From positions 1,612,001 to 1,676,000 of the forward strand of contig CM041779.1 in assembly GCA_023374045.1 (NCBI GenBank): 64,000 bases of DNA, written 5' to 3'. The notes under the pieces were generated by a model. That model saw only the letters and a list, made by a program, of their open reading frames with translations, was not told the DNA's origin and made no database searches. The stretch's first letter is position 1; each line of letters begins with the position of its first letter. The position numbers were made by a program, and so were the translations under genes. The DNA is from Limonium bicolor. Taxonomy: Eukaryota; Streptophyta; Magnoliopsida; Caryophyllales; Plumbaginaceae. Below are positions 1 to 12,600 of this stretch, piece by piece.

Positions 1-27
1 TGTTTTGTGTGATTTCCGGTGTTGGTG

Positions 28-2466
28 CTAGAGAGTGGGGAGAATGAGTGTTGCTGGTGTGAGGTGTTGAGAGTGGGGACTGATGTGGTGGGAGGTTGGG
101 GTTTGGGGCTGGTGGGGGCAGCAGGGGCTGTAGTAGAGGAACTGTAACAGTAGGATTTGGTGGGGTTGGTGGTGGAATTGTGGAGGGCTGTTGAGTGTAG
201 GGATATGAGTTTTCATCGAAGATGACATCCCTGTTGATGTACATCCTGCCAGATTTCCTGTCAAGGCATTGGTAACCTTTGTATGTGGTGCAGAGCCCAA
301 AAAAACACATGGTGTTGATCTGAATGAAAACTTATGCTGGTTATATGGTCGGAGATTAGGCCAGCAGAGGCAACCAAAGCATTTTAGAGTGGTATAGTCA
401 GGGATTTTCTTGTAAAGGCATTCAAAGGGTGACTTCATCTTTAGAACAGGAGTGGGTGTAATATTGATAAGATAGGTGGCTGTAATAAAAGCTTTATCCC
501 AATATTTCATAGGAACAGAAGAGTGAGCCAGCATTGACAAACCTTTATCAACGATATTCCTGTGTCGTGATTCAACACTCCCATTTTGAGAGTGAGTATA
601 AGGGCAGGTAGTTCTCAGAGTGATACCATGAGAGGTTGCTAGGGATTTGAGAGGGTGAAATTCACCTCCACCATCTGTTTGGATAGATTTTACCTTGCTG
701 TTGAACTGTGTGTCCACATACCTGAGAAAGTCAGTAACAACACTAATAACTGTTGATTTGGTAGGGATAGTGAATAGCCAGATGAATTTTGTATTGTCAT
801 CAACAATCGACAGATAATAACGTGCTCCATTGCTGGCTAGCATAGGAGAGGGACCCCAAACATCCATAAAAATCAACTCAAACGTGTATTTAGAGATAGG
901 ATTAGTAGCAGGATATGGAAGTGCATGAGTTTTGCCCATATTACAGCCCAAACAAGAAACAATATCAAAACTAGTTTTAGTCACTGGTAGGCTAAAATTA
1001 TTTATTACAAATTGAGTAATCCTTTTGGAGGGGTGACCCAATCTGAGGTGCCAAGTCCTTGGCTCAGTTTTGGTGGCTACGAGGGCTGTGGGTTGTGGAC
1101 TGCTTATTGGTGTGGTGGCTTGAGAGCGTGGAAAGATGTAAATGCCATTGCTAACTCCTCCTCTGAGTAGTAGGGTCCCCTTGTTCTGATCCTTGATATT
1201 GAAATGGGTGGCAAAAAATTCAAAGTAAATGTTATTATCAGAACAGAATTTTCGAACAGATATGAGGTTTTTTGTGATATGAGGAACATGAATTAATTTG
1301 GATAGATAGAATGAATCGTAAGGTGTGGGAAGGAGACCAGAGCCTTGATGCTTGATAGGCATAGTGGTGGAGTTTCCCTAGACAACTTCATTGGATCCAG
1401 TGTAGGATTGAGCATCAAGGTTTAGGTTGCCAAAATCATGGGTGAAGTGGTGGGTAGCTCCACTGTCTGGGTACCATAGATCATCAGATTGAGAGGTTTT
1501 GGTGTAGTTTGCCCCAAAAGAGGCTGGAGCCTTAGCTTGATAAGAGTGATCGAACTGGTGCCAACACTCAGACCCACGGTGGCCTGGTTTGTCACAAATT
1601 TGACAGATGAGGCGGCCATCTGTTTTCCCTCTTTTGTATTGCCCTCTCCCAGAGTTATTTTTGTAGCCACTGCCTTGTCCTTGATAGAATCCTCTGGTGC
1701 TTTTTCCTCGGTTGTAGTTGTTTGAGCTGGTGTTTTTGTCTTTGAAGTTGGGTTATGTTTGTGTGGAGTTTAGGGAGTGAGATTGGTCTAGGGTAGCTGC
1801 ATTTTGTTGTTGAACACGGGCCTCATAGATTAGAAGTTGGCTGTAGAAATCAAAGGATGTCACGCTTTATGTTCTCATTGTGACATTGGTCACCACTGAG
1901 TCGGACTCAGGACCAAGGCTGGTAACCATGTGAGCTATGAGATCAGTATCACTGACAGGAGCACCAGCAGCAGATAAGGCAGAGGAGAATGCCTTTAGTT
2001 TATTAAAAAACTCAGTAACCGAGTCTGAACCCTTCCTATAGTTCATCATTTGACATTTAATTTGCATAATCCTAGCATTTGACTGGGCTTGAAACATTTT
2101 TTGTAGAGAGTTCCAGATTTTGAAGGAGGTGTCTAGCTCAATGATTTGGGTCACCAGAGGATCTGTCATGGAGCTGGTAAGAACGGACATGACCAGTTGA
2201 TCATGTTGCTCCCATGTGGCTACTTCATTAGGGGTGCCAGAAATGGGTTTAGGTTTGGATCCATCTATCCACCCAAAGAGTCCTTGACCCTTGAGATATG
2301 GTTCTAACTGTTTTTTCCATGTTGGGTAATTTTCAGGTGTGAGTTTGGTGAAATGTGAGGAGGTGGAGATCAGTGAAGGGAGCGAGAAAGAGGAAGTAGA
2401 TGAGGAAGAGGATAAGGATGGAGAGGAAGTTTGAGAACTTGTACTGTTGTTGTTTGGAGTCGACAT
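28..2466 (-). pseudogene. copia gag-pol (Gag, CCHC, protease, integrase) with three in-frame stops
   Basis: Gag starts with ATG at 2466 and has a Ser-rich N-terminus followed by a UBN2-type Gag domain. The same frame continues through a CX2CX4HX4C knuckle (CQICDKPGHRGSEC, near 1570-1610), a protease DSGATHH motif (near 1450-1470), the pre-integrase HLRLGHPS motif, and an integrase core with FMDVWGP, QTDGGGEF and a Glu in NGSVESRH. Three in-frame stops interrupt it: TAA at 1867-1869, TAA at 1753-1755 and TAG at 1378-1380. Each differs by one base from a Gln codon. A one-base deletion in a run near 278-280 shifts the frame at the integrase C-terminus. The coding sequence runs off the left edge before RT. 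The product would be a non-functional polyprotein. Confidence 0.88.
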
Positions 2467-2494
2467 GGAGATTGATTAGAGCTTGACCAGGAGC

Positions 2495-2507
2495 GGCTCT
2501 GATACCA
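2495..2507 (-). other. Primer-binding site (initiator tRNA-Met type)
   Basis: The minus strand reads TGGTATCAGAGCC, the usual plant LTR-element primer-binding site complementary to initiator tRNA-Met. It lies between the LTR and the Gag start codon at 2466. Confidence 0.85.
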
Positions 2508-2510
2508 TAG

Positions 2511-2760
2511 AAGAACTCGGAATGATCGTCGATGAATATTCTCTGTTTTGTATTGTATTCAGTGTTGATTTCTTTTAATACATTCCTGTCTGTCGGCTAC
2601 AGTTGCTAGACAATATATATACTAGAGAAACTAGGTTAATGTTGCCGACGGGCTGTACAAGAGATGGGTCTAATTACAAAAGTAGACTTGCTTTAAGTTG
2701 GACTTTGTTTATGTTGGGCCCGTTTCAGTGTTGGGCTTTGTACGCAACTCTAATCAAACA
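2511..2760 (-). repeat. Probable 5' LTR of the left-edge copia element
   Basis: This segment lies directly upstream (minus sense) of the primer-binding site at 2495-2507. The inner LTR border is therefore fixed within a few bases. The outer border near 2760 was chosen because the minus strand reads TGTTTGATTAG there. The other LTR is outside the window, so the length of about 250 bp is unverified. Confidence 0.45.
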
Positions 2761-4084
2761 GAGGATTAACTTCTTTAAATTTAACTGCCTTCTCAAAGGA
2801 AGTGAAGATTACAATGAACTCAAAATCTGAAAGGCAGATGGTATCTTCCACACTGGTGCTCTAAGATGAAATATTTTCTCTGATCTCTGACAAACTTGAC
2901 TGCTTCTTAGATAGAATGAATATCCCTCTTGTAAGTCTTTCTTGCATGACCATGGAGTGTTCCAGACTGATAACACCTTTAGACAAGCGAGTTTCTTCCG
3001 AGGCTGGTTGGGAATGAGCCGGCACACTTGGAGTTGGCATACTGTCATGCCTATTCAGAATGGGTGGCTTGCGGGTCCAACAAAATCCTGGTGAACTTCT
3101 TTGAGAGACATGAGGGGGTGGCTAGTTGTTGAAGAGGCGTACGAGATATAGCTGGTTGGGTTAGAATCTGGTTGTCATCTAGCATTGAGCCATTTGTTTC
3201 TCTTATAGCCTGATCAGCATCCTCCTTGTGTTTCTACTCAACAAAATCGTATCTCGTACTTGTGCGAATACGTGGGGTTCTGGGCAATCTAATACCCACT
3301 ATTTGACCAAACTTGTCAAAAGTTTCTAGATTGTGCCCAATCTTTAGTCCTGGTTGATGTTATCGATAAAGACCGTTGCTCCAGGGTGGGTTTCAGGTGC
3401 ACCATGCTTGAGGGGAAGGAGATGTTTGGAAACGAAGATTTGTGTCAAAGAAAGGCTGAGGGTGGGTAGAGGAGAGGTGGTTCTGATAGCTTAGAGAGGA
3501 GAGCATGGTGTTAGGCTAGGTTGGGAAAGGGGAAGGGGAAGATGGGAGAGGAGAGACATATTCTGACCCATCATGCATAGCGCTTGAGCTCCCCACGCGA
3601 GGTCTCCCACAGTATTTGTATATGTACAAACACAAAGTTGAAGAATCTGAAACCTAGAGAGCCTTTATTGAAAATTGTTTGTCACCAGAAAAAATGGTTT
3701 CAAAACACTAAAGATTAAGAAAACCCTAGCCGACAAATTCGACGAGGAAAAAGAATGAGGAAACCAACTACTAACGAGAGGAAAATGGTATAAAACCCTA
3801 AAACTGATTTACTCCTTCATCAGTATATTCTTTAAACATTTTTCAATTATTCCGATAAGGGTATCATAACGAATACAACTGTATCATTAAAAGGTTTATA
3901 GCTTATCTTCCTACCTTGAAATTGTCATGTATCGGACTGAATTTTTCACGCATGCCACTTAGTAGCAGTTGTCCAATGTTGTTAATTGTGATTATAATGT
4001 AGTACCTATTATGTTTAATAAGGGAAGAAAGAACCATTTAATTGTTTTGATATTATTCTAAGTTTATATGCGATGTGATATAAT
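2761..4084. other. Intergenic, with a possible heavily decayed coding remnant
   Basis: No intact gene is seen. On the minus strand around 3200-3400, a broken reading resembles the first strand and helix of an RRM domain (TVFIDNI then LGTI), but it is cut by stops and could be chance. Around 3440-3560 the plus strand is purine-rich (GGGAAAGG-type runs). The rest is AT-rich. Confidence 0.3.
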
Positions 4085-4609
4085 AAAATTACATCCACCA
4101 TCCATGACATTTGACGAAATTACACACCCTACTCACGTGGTTTAAAAAATTACTTTCCCCATCTATGTGGTTTCTCCTTTTTACATCAGACAACTTTTCT
4201 ATTTTTCGTTCAACTTAAAAGAAGCTTAAATGCTATCCAAAATTGATGAAATTTTATACGGATGATGCTAAAGTGTTATATTTGGTCCAATTCCAAATTC
4301 AAACATGTGACATGTGGGACCCAATGAACACATGTTCACATGTCACATGTTTTATTGTGTCCCACGGACCACATATAAGATTAAAATACTTTGGATTTCA
4401 TGCTGGATCAAAATATAACACTTTAGCATCGTCCATGTGAAGTTTAATCAACTTTGGATAAAATTTAAGCATCTCTTAAGTTGAACAAAAATAGAAAATT
4501 TCTCGGATGTAAAAAAGGGGAAACCACATGTGTGGGGAAAGTAATTTTTGAAACCACGTGGGTGGAGTGTGTAATTTCGCCAAATATTATGTGTGGGGGA
4601 TGTAATTTT
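4085..4609. mobile_element. Foldback MITE, 525 bp, nearly palindromic
   Basis: The left end begins AAAATTACATCC and the right end is its complement GGATGTAATTTT. The two arms stay complementary almost to the centre near 4330, for example ACGTGGTTT...ATTACTTTCCCC on the left against GGGGAAAGTAAT...AAACCACGTGG on the right. The short open frame at 4243-4440 is just one arm of the palindrome. No clear target duplication was found, so the superfamily is unassigned (Mutator-like foldback is possible). Confidence 0.8.
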
Positions 4610-6960
4610 CCCTAGTAAATATTATCGTAATTATTTCAGATTCCAAATTCGTAGAGGAAGCTCATTAGAGGTGTTTGTTGATTTTGAGAAGCATGCTACC
4701 GCCTACCAGGTAAACTACAGTGTTCACTTAATTTAACTTTTTGTGAATGTTTGTTATTTGGTGATTATGCTTGAGTGATGATGAATTTATTATGAATTTT
4801 GGTGGGTTGAGATGTTATCAAAAGAATTGAATCTTGGGGTGAGTTATATGTTCGGAATGTGTGATATTGATGTGATTGTACACATTGGTACACTAATATT
4901 AAACATAATGTGTCGTGACCATTATATCGTAGTTAAGTTCTATTGATCTACTTCTTTGTGGTCAGAAGTACTCTTAAAGGGGTATCACACTTAAGAACAT
5001 AGATAGGTAGATTTTTATTTCACGGACCCACTATATTGGGTGTCCGTTCGTGGAATATTTCATTGGTTGCCGCTCGAAAAAGCTCCCTTATCATTGTGTG
5101 TACTGGTGGATTGTGTAATATATCGTGATCTTCTTCCTACTTTGGATTGATGTTGTCGATTGACTTGTTTGTATTGTGTGATCTATCTGTCAAACGTTTA
5201 CAAATAAAATGAATTTTACAAGGTGAAACGGTAATTTACTTAGTTTCACTAATTTGTGCAGTTTCTTTTATGTGGTGGTTGTGTTTTCTGGCCGCAGGTA
5301 ATGATGACCAAGGTTTTGGGGTTGGGAACGTCACGACTTAGTTGAATAATATTCTTTTAGCAGTTACTAACCTTAGTTTTGATAGTACATTATTTGGTAT
5401 TTCATATTGAAATCAAGTTGGAATTATTAATATTTTTTTACAAGTTAATTTATTTAAAGTTATAGACTATGTTTTATTTGTATAATTGATGTTAGACCTT
5501 AGCACTCACTTGTTTGAGTGTGGCGGTTGTACACCGGTTTGGTTTATATTTTGTTGTGAGTTTAATATTTCATTGGTTTAAGACTTTAGATATTGGTAGA
5601 AATGTTACAAAGTAATAAGATAAAGATACCAAATGTGACAATTAATTAATAAATTAATTTTATATTTCAAAATCTTAAGATGTTAGGAGATAAACAAAAG
5701 TTTTAGAAACAAAAATTACGACATATATTATATATATCTCTATATTATATATATATAGATATATAATATATATATAATATATATTATATATAATATATGT
5801 CATAATTTTTTTTTTCTAAAACTTGCATTATATATATATATATATATATATTATATAATGCAATATGTGTGCATTTTCTTATAATTCACGCTAAAAAAAC
5901 GAGAAGATTAAAATGATAGACATGCGAAATTGTAATGAATATGTGTGCATTTTCTTTATCTTTTACTTCCTTATTTTTAAACAAAATTATACCGTGCTAT
6001 AATTCTTTTTTCATATACCGGGCAACAATTATTTTTAGCACTATAATTTTTTTTTCTAAATTATGCTCGCCGCTTGCCATACTTAGTTGGTCATAAATGC
6101 AATTATAGTAATGAATTTAGAGTCAAAATTATAAAGGTCAACATCCATCAATCCGACTATCATACAACCGGTTCTACGATGTTTATATACATCCCCGAAC
6201 ATTATTCACAATTAATTTGAACAATCATCATATAAAGTTGAACAACATTCACAATAACATATAAAACTTTTACATCAATATGAACAATCAATACAAAAAC
6301 TTGAACAACGTTTGAATTTAAAATGAACGGTTGTACGATGCTCACCGTACAACCGATTGTACAATAGAATTTGCCAACATCCATTCCATCGAGCCTAGCC
6401 AATATATCACTCCCTTTTGACGGTTATGCGGCCGCCAGTGCACAAGCTTCAACTATAAGGTATTTAATTGTTTCAAAGCAGCTTTCCACGTAATCAGGAT
6501 TCTCCATCGACCGAAAGGAGTCACTGTCAAACAATAAGGTAGGCAATGGTTAGATATCAATTAGTACAATTCTAATACGTAATCTATGTACGAGGTGTTC
6601 AGCTTGTAACGAAACCTACCTCACTTTTGATATATAGTGATTAGATTTTTGATAGTCATATTTAGAGGTGGATTAAAGGGGAGAAACCTACCTCAGTATG
6701 GTACAGCGAAACCCTAATTAATGATATCATATTTTAAAGCCCTAGTACTTTGTAGGCATAGACAATCTCAATTTGAATCCATGATTTAAGCGAACGTAGA
6801 GGTTTAGCCAAGGGGAAAGGAAAGGGAAAATATGTTATCTAGCTTGTACATTTTTTTAAATTAGTTGTTGTGTGAGTAAAGGTAACATAATATATGGTGG
6901 AGGACTGAAGTAGGGGACGGAAGATCCTGAGTTCGAATCCTCTTACCACCCATTTTGGTG
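4610..6960. other. AT-rich intergenic DNA, possible decayed LTR
   Basis: No gene is seen. The stretch 4860-5340 resembles the 3' part of a gypsy LTR in composition and wording (phrases such as CGGACCCACTATATTGGG and CAGGTAATGATGACCAAGG), but no PBS or TSD is visible, so this is only a suspicion. The segment 6120-6380 has inverted ACAACCG-type phrases and may be another small element. Confidence 0.3.
5724..5866. repeat. AT dinucleotide microsatellite
   Basis: Long runs of alternating TA with small interruptions, partly palindromic, around 5724-5795 and 5829-5866. No coding signal is seen. Confidence 0.85.
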
Positions 6961-7374
6961 GGGGAAAGGAGTTTATTCTCTTATTACTCATTCTAGCGGA
7001 GTGGAGGAATGGAGTTTTCTCTCCGATTACCCAACCTAGTGGAGGAATGAAGTGTCGTGAAGGACGGTGGTGGGGAAAGGAGAGTCGTTAGAGATGCAAG
7101 GGAGGTGCGCCGTGAAGGACGATGGTGGGAAAGGAGTACTAGGTTATGTAAGAGTTGAGTCGGTGTTGGGGAAAGGAGTTTATTCTCTTATTACTCATTC
7201 TAGCGGAGTGGAGGAATGGAGTTTTCTCTCCGATTACCCAACCTAGTGGAGGAATGAAGTGTCGTGAAGGACGGTGGTGGGGAAAGGAGAGTCGTTAGAG
7301 ATGCAAGGGAGGTGCGCCGTGAAGGACGATGGTGGGAAAGGAGTACTAGGTTATGTAAGAGTTGAGTCGGTGTT
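6961..7374 (+). repeat. Exact tandem duplication, 2 x 207 bp
   Basis: Copy 1 is 6961-7167 and copy 2 is 7168-7374. Reading both base by base I found no difference. Each unit begins GGGGAAAGGAGTTTATTC and ends GAGTTGAGTCGGTGTT, and is richer in G than the surroundings. The perfect identity means a very recent duplication or an assembly join. Confidence 0.97.
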
Positions 7375-7783
7375 ATTTGATTTGCTCTTGTGACACCCTA
7401 GCCATGTGCCTATAATTATCAAAAATATATAATTTTATGAACAATGTTCGAGTGAAGGGTAGGGGAATGTTTAATAGGAAATGTTAGAGTAATCATTTCA
7501 ATTTGATTAATTTTTTATATAAATATTATAAAAAATTTCATAAAAAATAAGTAAATTAAAAATTGAGGAAGTTCTATGAAATTTAAACAACGATTAAAAT
7601 AGTACTAGAATCAAACTTTGCATGGTATTTTGCTTCTGTATTCTTTCAAAATATTATATAATTTTTATGTACGATTTCTACTATGTCATGTTCGGTTAGT
7701 AGATCCCCAATATAAAATAATATCATATTCATGTCATCATTTATTATTGTATCCTAAACTTGTCACTTTATTTTAGGTTAATC

Positions 7784-8680
7784 ATGAGCACTACCATGGG
7801 TTTATGGCAATATGACGATCATGTTGGGTAAGTTTTTCTATTCATTTAGTTTGGCACCTACGGTTAATCCTCGCTAATGGTCTTTCATCTTACTAAAGTA
7901 CTGAAACTGATTTCAGGAGTCCTAGTATCTGCGTGAATGGTTATTGTGTCAGTACTACGGGTGTTTTCTCCTGCTCAGCTGGTGTTTCTACTACCACCAG
8001 GGTTCCTGTTCCATTCAAGTCACCCTCATACTATTCGTGTATAAACAATATAGTATGGGAGCCAGCAGAAAATGATACCATCAAGTTAAATTTTGATGGT
8101 GGCTACACCTATAAACTGCAACGTGGGATTAGTGCGGGAATCTTTCGAAATAGTAAAGGTGCTCCCCTCTTCAGCTATGCTGATTTTCACGGTGAAAGTC
8201 CATATGATGGCGAATCAGGCGCTCTCCTAATTGGTTTACTTCTAGCTCAAAAATTCGGTATGAATATCTATATTTGTGTGTCATTATGACTAAACATTTA
8301 TGAGAATTTATCAGTCAAATTCATTTACTGATCACCCATATGATATATTCCTAATTAACAGGGTGCAAGAAGCTATGGGTGGAAGGCGATGCGAAGTTTC
8401 TAATTCAAGCTGTGTGAATGGGAAAAGGGTCAACCAATTGTACAACGATGACGAAATCGAGGCAATCCAGAAAACCATGAATCAATTTGAAGAAAAGCCA
8501 AAGTTGACGTTTATGTACCGAGAAGCGAACAGAGCAGCTGATGCATTAGTAAAACTGCTACACAATGGATGCTTGGAGACATCACCATCAAGATGGATAG
8601 GAGCAAATCTGCCTTCTCACATCCTCGATATTGTTAACCAAGAACGGCATGGTTGTGCCTACACTCGGGAAACACAATGA
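7784..8680 (+). pseudogene. RNase H-like (RVT_3) domain gene, three exons, frameshifted by a TG insertion
   Basis: The exons 7784-7827, 7917-8257 and 8362-8680 join in frame at GT-AG introns (first donor GTAAGT, acceptor TTTCAG). The product has the plant RVT_3 RNase H-like fold. A first acidic site lies in LNFDGG, a conserved Glu in GESGALLIGL, LWVEGDAKFL carries the next Asp, and YREANRAADALVK is the C-terminal signature. The frame breaks in exon 3 at 8411-8416, where TGTGTG appears where TGTG would keep the frame; the REANRAADAL part lies in the shifted frame and ends at 8680. Such proteins are often LINE-derived RNase H domains in host genes. It may be a pseudogene, or the TG may be a sequencing slip. 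The start codon choice is tentative. Confidence 0.72.
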
Positions 8681-8846
8681 GCTATGAATAAAAGTCTCAA
8701 TGAAACCCAAACGACTAGAGAAAGGGAAACTGGAAACGGTAGACGCATGGAAAAACAACAAGCGTGCAATTCTCATTCCAAACTCCTTTACAATTTGTCT
8801 TGTATATTTTTACAGTGTCATTATAACCCTTGGTGTGTAAAGAGTT

Positions 8847-8943
8847 GCCTAGGTAGACGCAAGTAGCAGATCTGACCTCAAACTTACTTCTGTTAGCTTT
8901 AGTTTCAGTGACAAAGCAGAGGCAGCCAAATGTTTTAAATTGT
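8847..8943 (-). mobile_element. Orphan copia integrase C-terminal fragment
   Basis: The minus strand reads FKTFGCLCFVTETKANRSKF and continues to CVYLG, the conserved copia integrase C-terminal block (FGCLC...RSKF...CVFLG). Downstream on the minus strand and upstream of it nothing else recognisable remains. It is a relic about 100 bp long, between the RNase H-like gene and FRO. Confidence 0.75.
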
Positions 8944-9671
8944 TTCTAATCAGCTTTCACATTATCAAATGAATAGGTGGATCTTTTAATGGGCAAAAAA
9001 ACTTAACATATGCAGTGAGTTTAGATAATGCTGCTAACTTCTTTTACCTGGTTGGAATTTGTCGGATTACTGGTCCTGTTTTCTCCTACTTTGGTTTTAT
9101 TTTTACTATTTCCTGATTTGTTCAGGTTTGTATATTGTTTCATTTTTTTAGTTGCTTTCTACCGAGTTCAGCCATGTCTAAGGATCATGAAGCTTTCTGT
9201 GTGAATATTACATGTATTATTGGTTTATGGAGAAGATAGAAGCTATGAGAGGAGAACACTTTGTTGTTGTGAAACGATACTAGTTAATAGCGTAGCAGTC
9301 ATGTTGTTAGAGAGGACCTCAATGCAGTTTTTACCGTAGCAATCAACACAGTTTAAATACCAAATCAGATATACCACATCGAGGTGGGATAATACTGATT
9401 CACTAAAGTAGTAATATTCCTTGATTTTTCTTTCCAAGTCCAACCATCTATGAAATTCTAACAACATTGAAATTGACTACCACTAACTCCTCAAACGCAC
9501 TGTGGAAAATTCTTTTCACCTTTTTCTTTTGCAGGTTGCACCACCACCACCAGTGGTCCTCCTCCTCCTGTACCTCTATTCAACATGCCATTTTTTCCCA
9601 AGATCCATAGACCATATTATAACACATTCCAAATTAACATTACCCACTTGAGATCAACTAATTAATGAGCA
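8944..9671. other. Intergenic, upstream of FRO
   Basis: No gene is seen. A CCACCACCACCA / CCTCCTCCTCC patch lies at 9540-9580. The last 100 bp before the FRO start codon are AT-rich and probably hold its leader. No convincing TATA box was singled out. Confidence 0.4.
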
Positions 9672-12600
9672 ATGGCGAGCAATATTGCCGTTCCTCTCCT
9701 CGTGCTTTTCAAAATAGTGATGATTTCCATATTGGGTACCTGGGTTTGTCTCTGGTTTCTTAAACCTACACATCTATGGACAAGAAGATGGCATGAGATG
9801 GAAGATGCCGCCAGCAAAGGCATACTCGGATACAGCGGTACTGTAACATATTAATCAATCACTTCCTCCATACAAGTTTCACTCGTCTTCTCTTGATTTA
9901 TATTACTTGGCACTTCTATGTGATTTATTTCAGGTCTTGACTTCATCTTCTTCACATTTCCAATGATTTTTCTGGCCATTGTTGGGTTGGTGTTCCTATA
10001 TATACAATCAAAAGAATTTAGACATGGAAGGTAATATAAAAAACCACCCACCAGCCAAACCGGTTCATTCTTAATTCATCTCTGCCCTGCTAGAAAGATG
10101 AATGTTTAGAATTTAATTTGCAGTAACTAAGCCGCAGTACTTGACAAGTCCAAGTGTACTCACTTCAACTGCAGGAAAGTAATACAGATTGGATCATGTC
10201 TACTACCTTCGTGTAACCCACTTACAATCAGAACTCCAATAGGCATATTGACTACCCAAGAAATCATAGCCATCTTGCTGTTCACAACTATTCTTGTCTG
10301 GACATTCTATTCTAAAATTGCCAGTGACTTTGAGAAACTGGTTCAACCCAAATCGCTTAAGCTTAACATGTAAGTAACCTATGTGTATGTTACTCGAATT
10401 CACAGTTTGATATGTAAGTGTGTTACTCAATTTTTCAGTTTGCTCTAATGAAAATTTTCAGATGGCAGCTCAAGTTCTTTAAAGTTGCAACTCGGTGTGG
10501 GCTTCTAGCAGAAATCAATCTAGCCTTTCTTCTTTTTCCAGTACTGAGAGTACTTTCCATCTTCCGGTTGATTGGAATTCAGTTTGAAGCTGCTGTTAGG
10601 TATCACATATGGCTTGGAACATCAACAATGCTATTTGCTACTCTACATGGTCTGGGGACTCTCTTTATCTGGTGCACCAGTAGTAACCATATTGACAACC
10701 AGGTTTTGTGAATCATTTGCTGATTTATTCAAATGCAAAAAAGGAAAGAAAAATTTATATACTGATATGTGTATATTTGGTTAACTTACTCATTAATCAT
10801 TGTGGAAGAAACTAATCAGATCTGGAAGTGGCAAAAAGAAGGAAGGATATATCTGGCCGGTGAAATAGCTCTGCTTGCAGGACTGATTATGTGGATCACA
10901 TCAATTCCACAAATTAGAAGGAGAAGATTTGAAGCTTTCTATTACACCCATCATTTGTATCTTATATTCTTGATGTTTTTCTTGTTCCATGCTGGGGATA
11001 AACACTTTTACATGGTATTCTCTGGAGTTTTCTTATTTGGACTGGATAAGATGCTGAGGATCATACATTCAAGGAATCGACATTTTGTTCTCTCTGGTAG
11101 GATTTTTCCCTGCAAAACAGTGGAACTAACCATTCCAATGAACACAAGTGAGATTGATCTGTTTCTTTACTTCATCATTACTTTCCCCAGATATGATATG
11201 ATCACCCAACTAAAGTGTCAACTAATCCCCTGTAGCTTAATTTTACAGGATTGAAGTACACACCAACCAGCATAATCTTCATGAAAATACCCACCATTTC
11301 AAGATTTCAGTGGCACCCATTTAGCATTTCCTCCTGTTGTGGCACTGATGATCAAGCAATTACGGTCATGATCAAGTGTGAAGGGTGGTGGACCAATGCT
11401 CTCCATGAACTGCTTCTTAAGGAGCTGCAATCAACTGAGCAGACAATTCAGATTCCGGTGACAATTGAAGGCCCCTATGGACCACCAGTCTCAGTTGATT
11501 TCTTAAGGTACGTAGATACTGTATCCATGACAAACTAGTCTATTTATTCTACTTACTTCTTAGGCTTCAAACTAAAACATCCTATATTAAGAGTAGAAGA
11601 GAGAAATTGCATATGCATTTTCCAATCTTGTGATTTGCATTAATCAATCAACTAATCACTCTTCAAGTTTGCAGATATGAAAGTCTGATAATGATAGCAG
11701 GTGGAATCGGGATAGCCCCATTTCTAAGCACTCTGCTACACATAACATCACCCAATAATCCAAGAAGCTGCGTCGACGAATTTCCCTCAAGCATACATCT
11801 CATATATTGCGTGAAATCATCTCATGAACTAGCCCTCTTGACTTCCATCTCACATTTGATCTTTGACGAGCATTCATCATCAAGAGGGATCAATTTCAAG
11901 GTGAAACTGTTTGTCACACGTGAAGAGAACACCCGTGAGCAAAACCTGAAAGAACTGCTGCTTGACAATTTCTCCCAACAGCAAAGACCAACGGGTGTAA
12001 TATCTAAAGGCAGCCAGTGTAGCAGGACAGTACACCATGGATTTGAACATCCTCTTTTCCTGGCTGGTGTTGCAATGATTTCTTGTCTTTGTTTCCTACT
12101 CTCACTGTGGTTTCTGAACCGTGTATTCCTTCACGCTGGTGAAAGTAAACGGCTCAAGGAAAAAAAGAGTATACCCTCTACAGTCAATGATCTGATTCTC
12201 ATAGCTTCTTTCCTCATTGCTTTGGGGTTTTCTGCTATAATCACGATGATTTCAAGGCGCAGAGGGATTCTTCAGAAGAAAGATGCTGGTTTAAGTACTG
12301 GCCAAGAGCAGGGGGAAGCCAGCAGACAAGCAAGACCAATGGGAGTTATAACTGGATCTCAAGCTGTGGAACATGAGCTGCATTTCAGTCGACGGCCAAT
12401 CTTCTTAGGTAAATTAATATAATTAATGAAGGGAAGAATTTAATCCCAATTTGGAAATGAAACAATAGTATATGCTGGTTGTTGTTTAATTAATTGACTG
12501 AATCACCTGCGTGGTCTGATGATATCTGATCATTCATTTATTAATTAACAGATGTACTAGCTGAATCTGGAGAAGAATTTGGAGGAGTATCAGAAGTTGG

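Larger units (their letters stand above)
1..2760 (-). mobile_element. Ty1/copia LTR retrotransposon, 5' part; 3' end lies beyond the left edge
   Basis: Read on the minus strand, the order is LTR (about 2760-2511), a tRNA-Met-type primer-binding site, Gag, a CCHC knuckle, an aspartic protease and an integrase. This is the Ty1/copia order, with integrase before RT. RT, RNase H and the 3' LTR would lie left of base 1. The Gag-to-integrase stretch stays in one frame for about 2.2 kb, broken only by three nonsense codons, so the copy is old enough to be dead but not scrambled. The family assignment is firm; the exact outer LTR end is a guess because the second LTR cannot be compared. Confidence 0.9.

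Noticed and set aside
4243..4440. 65-codon open frame
   Set aside because: It lies in one arm of the palindromic MITE and matches nothing.
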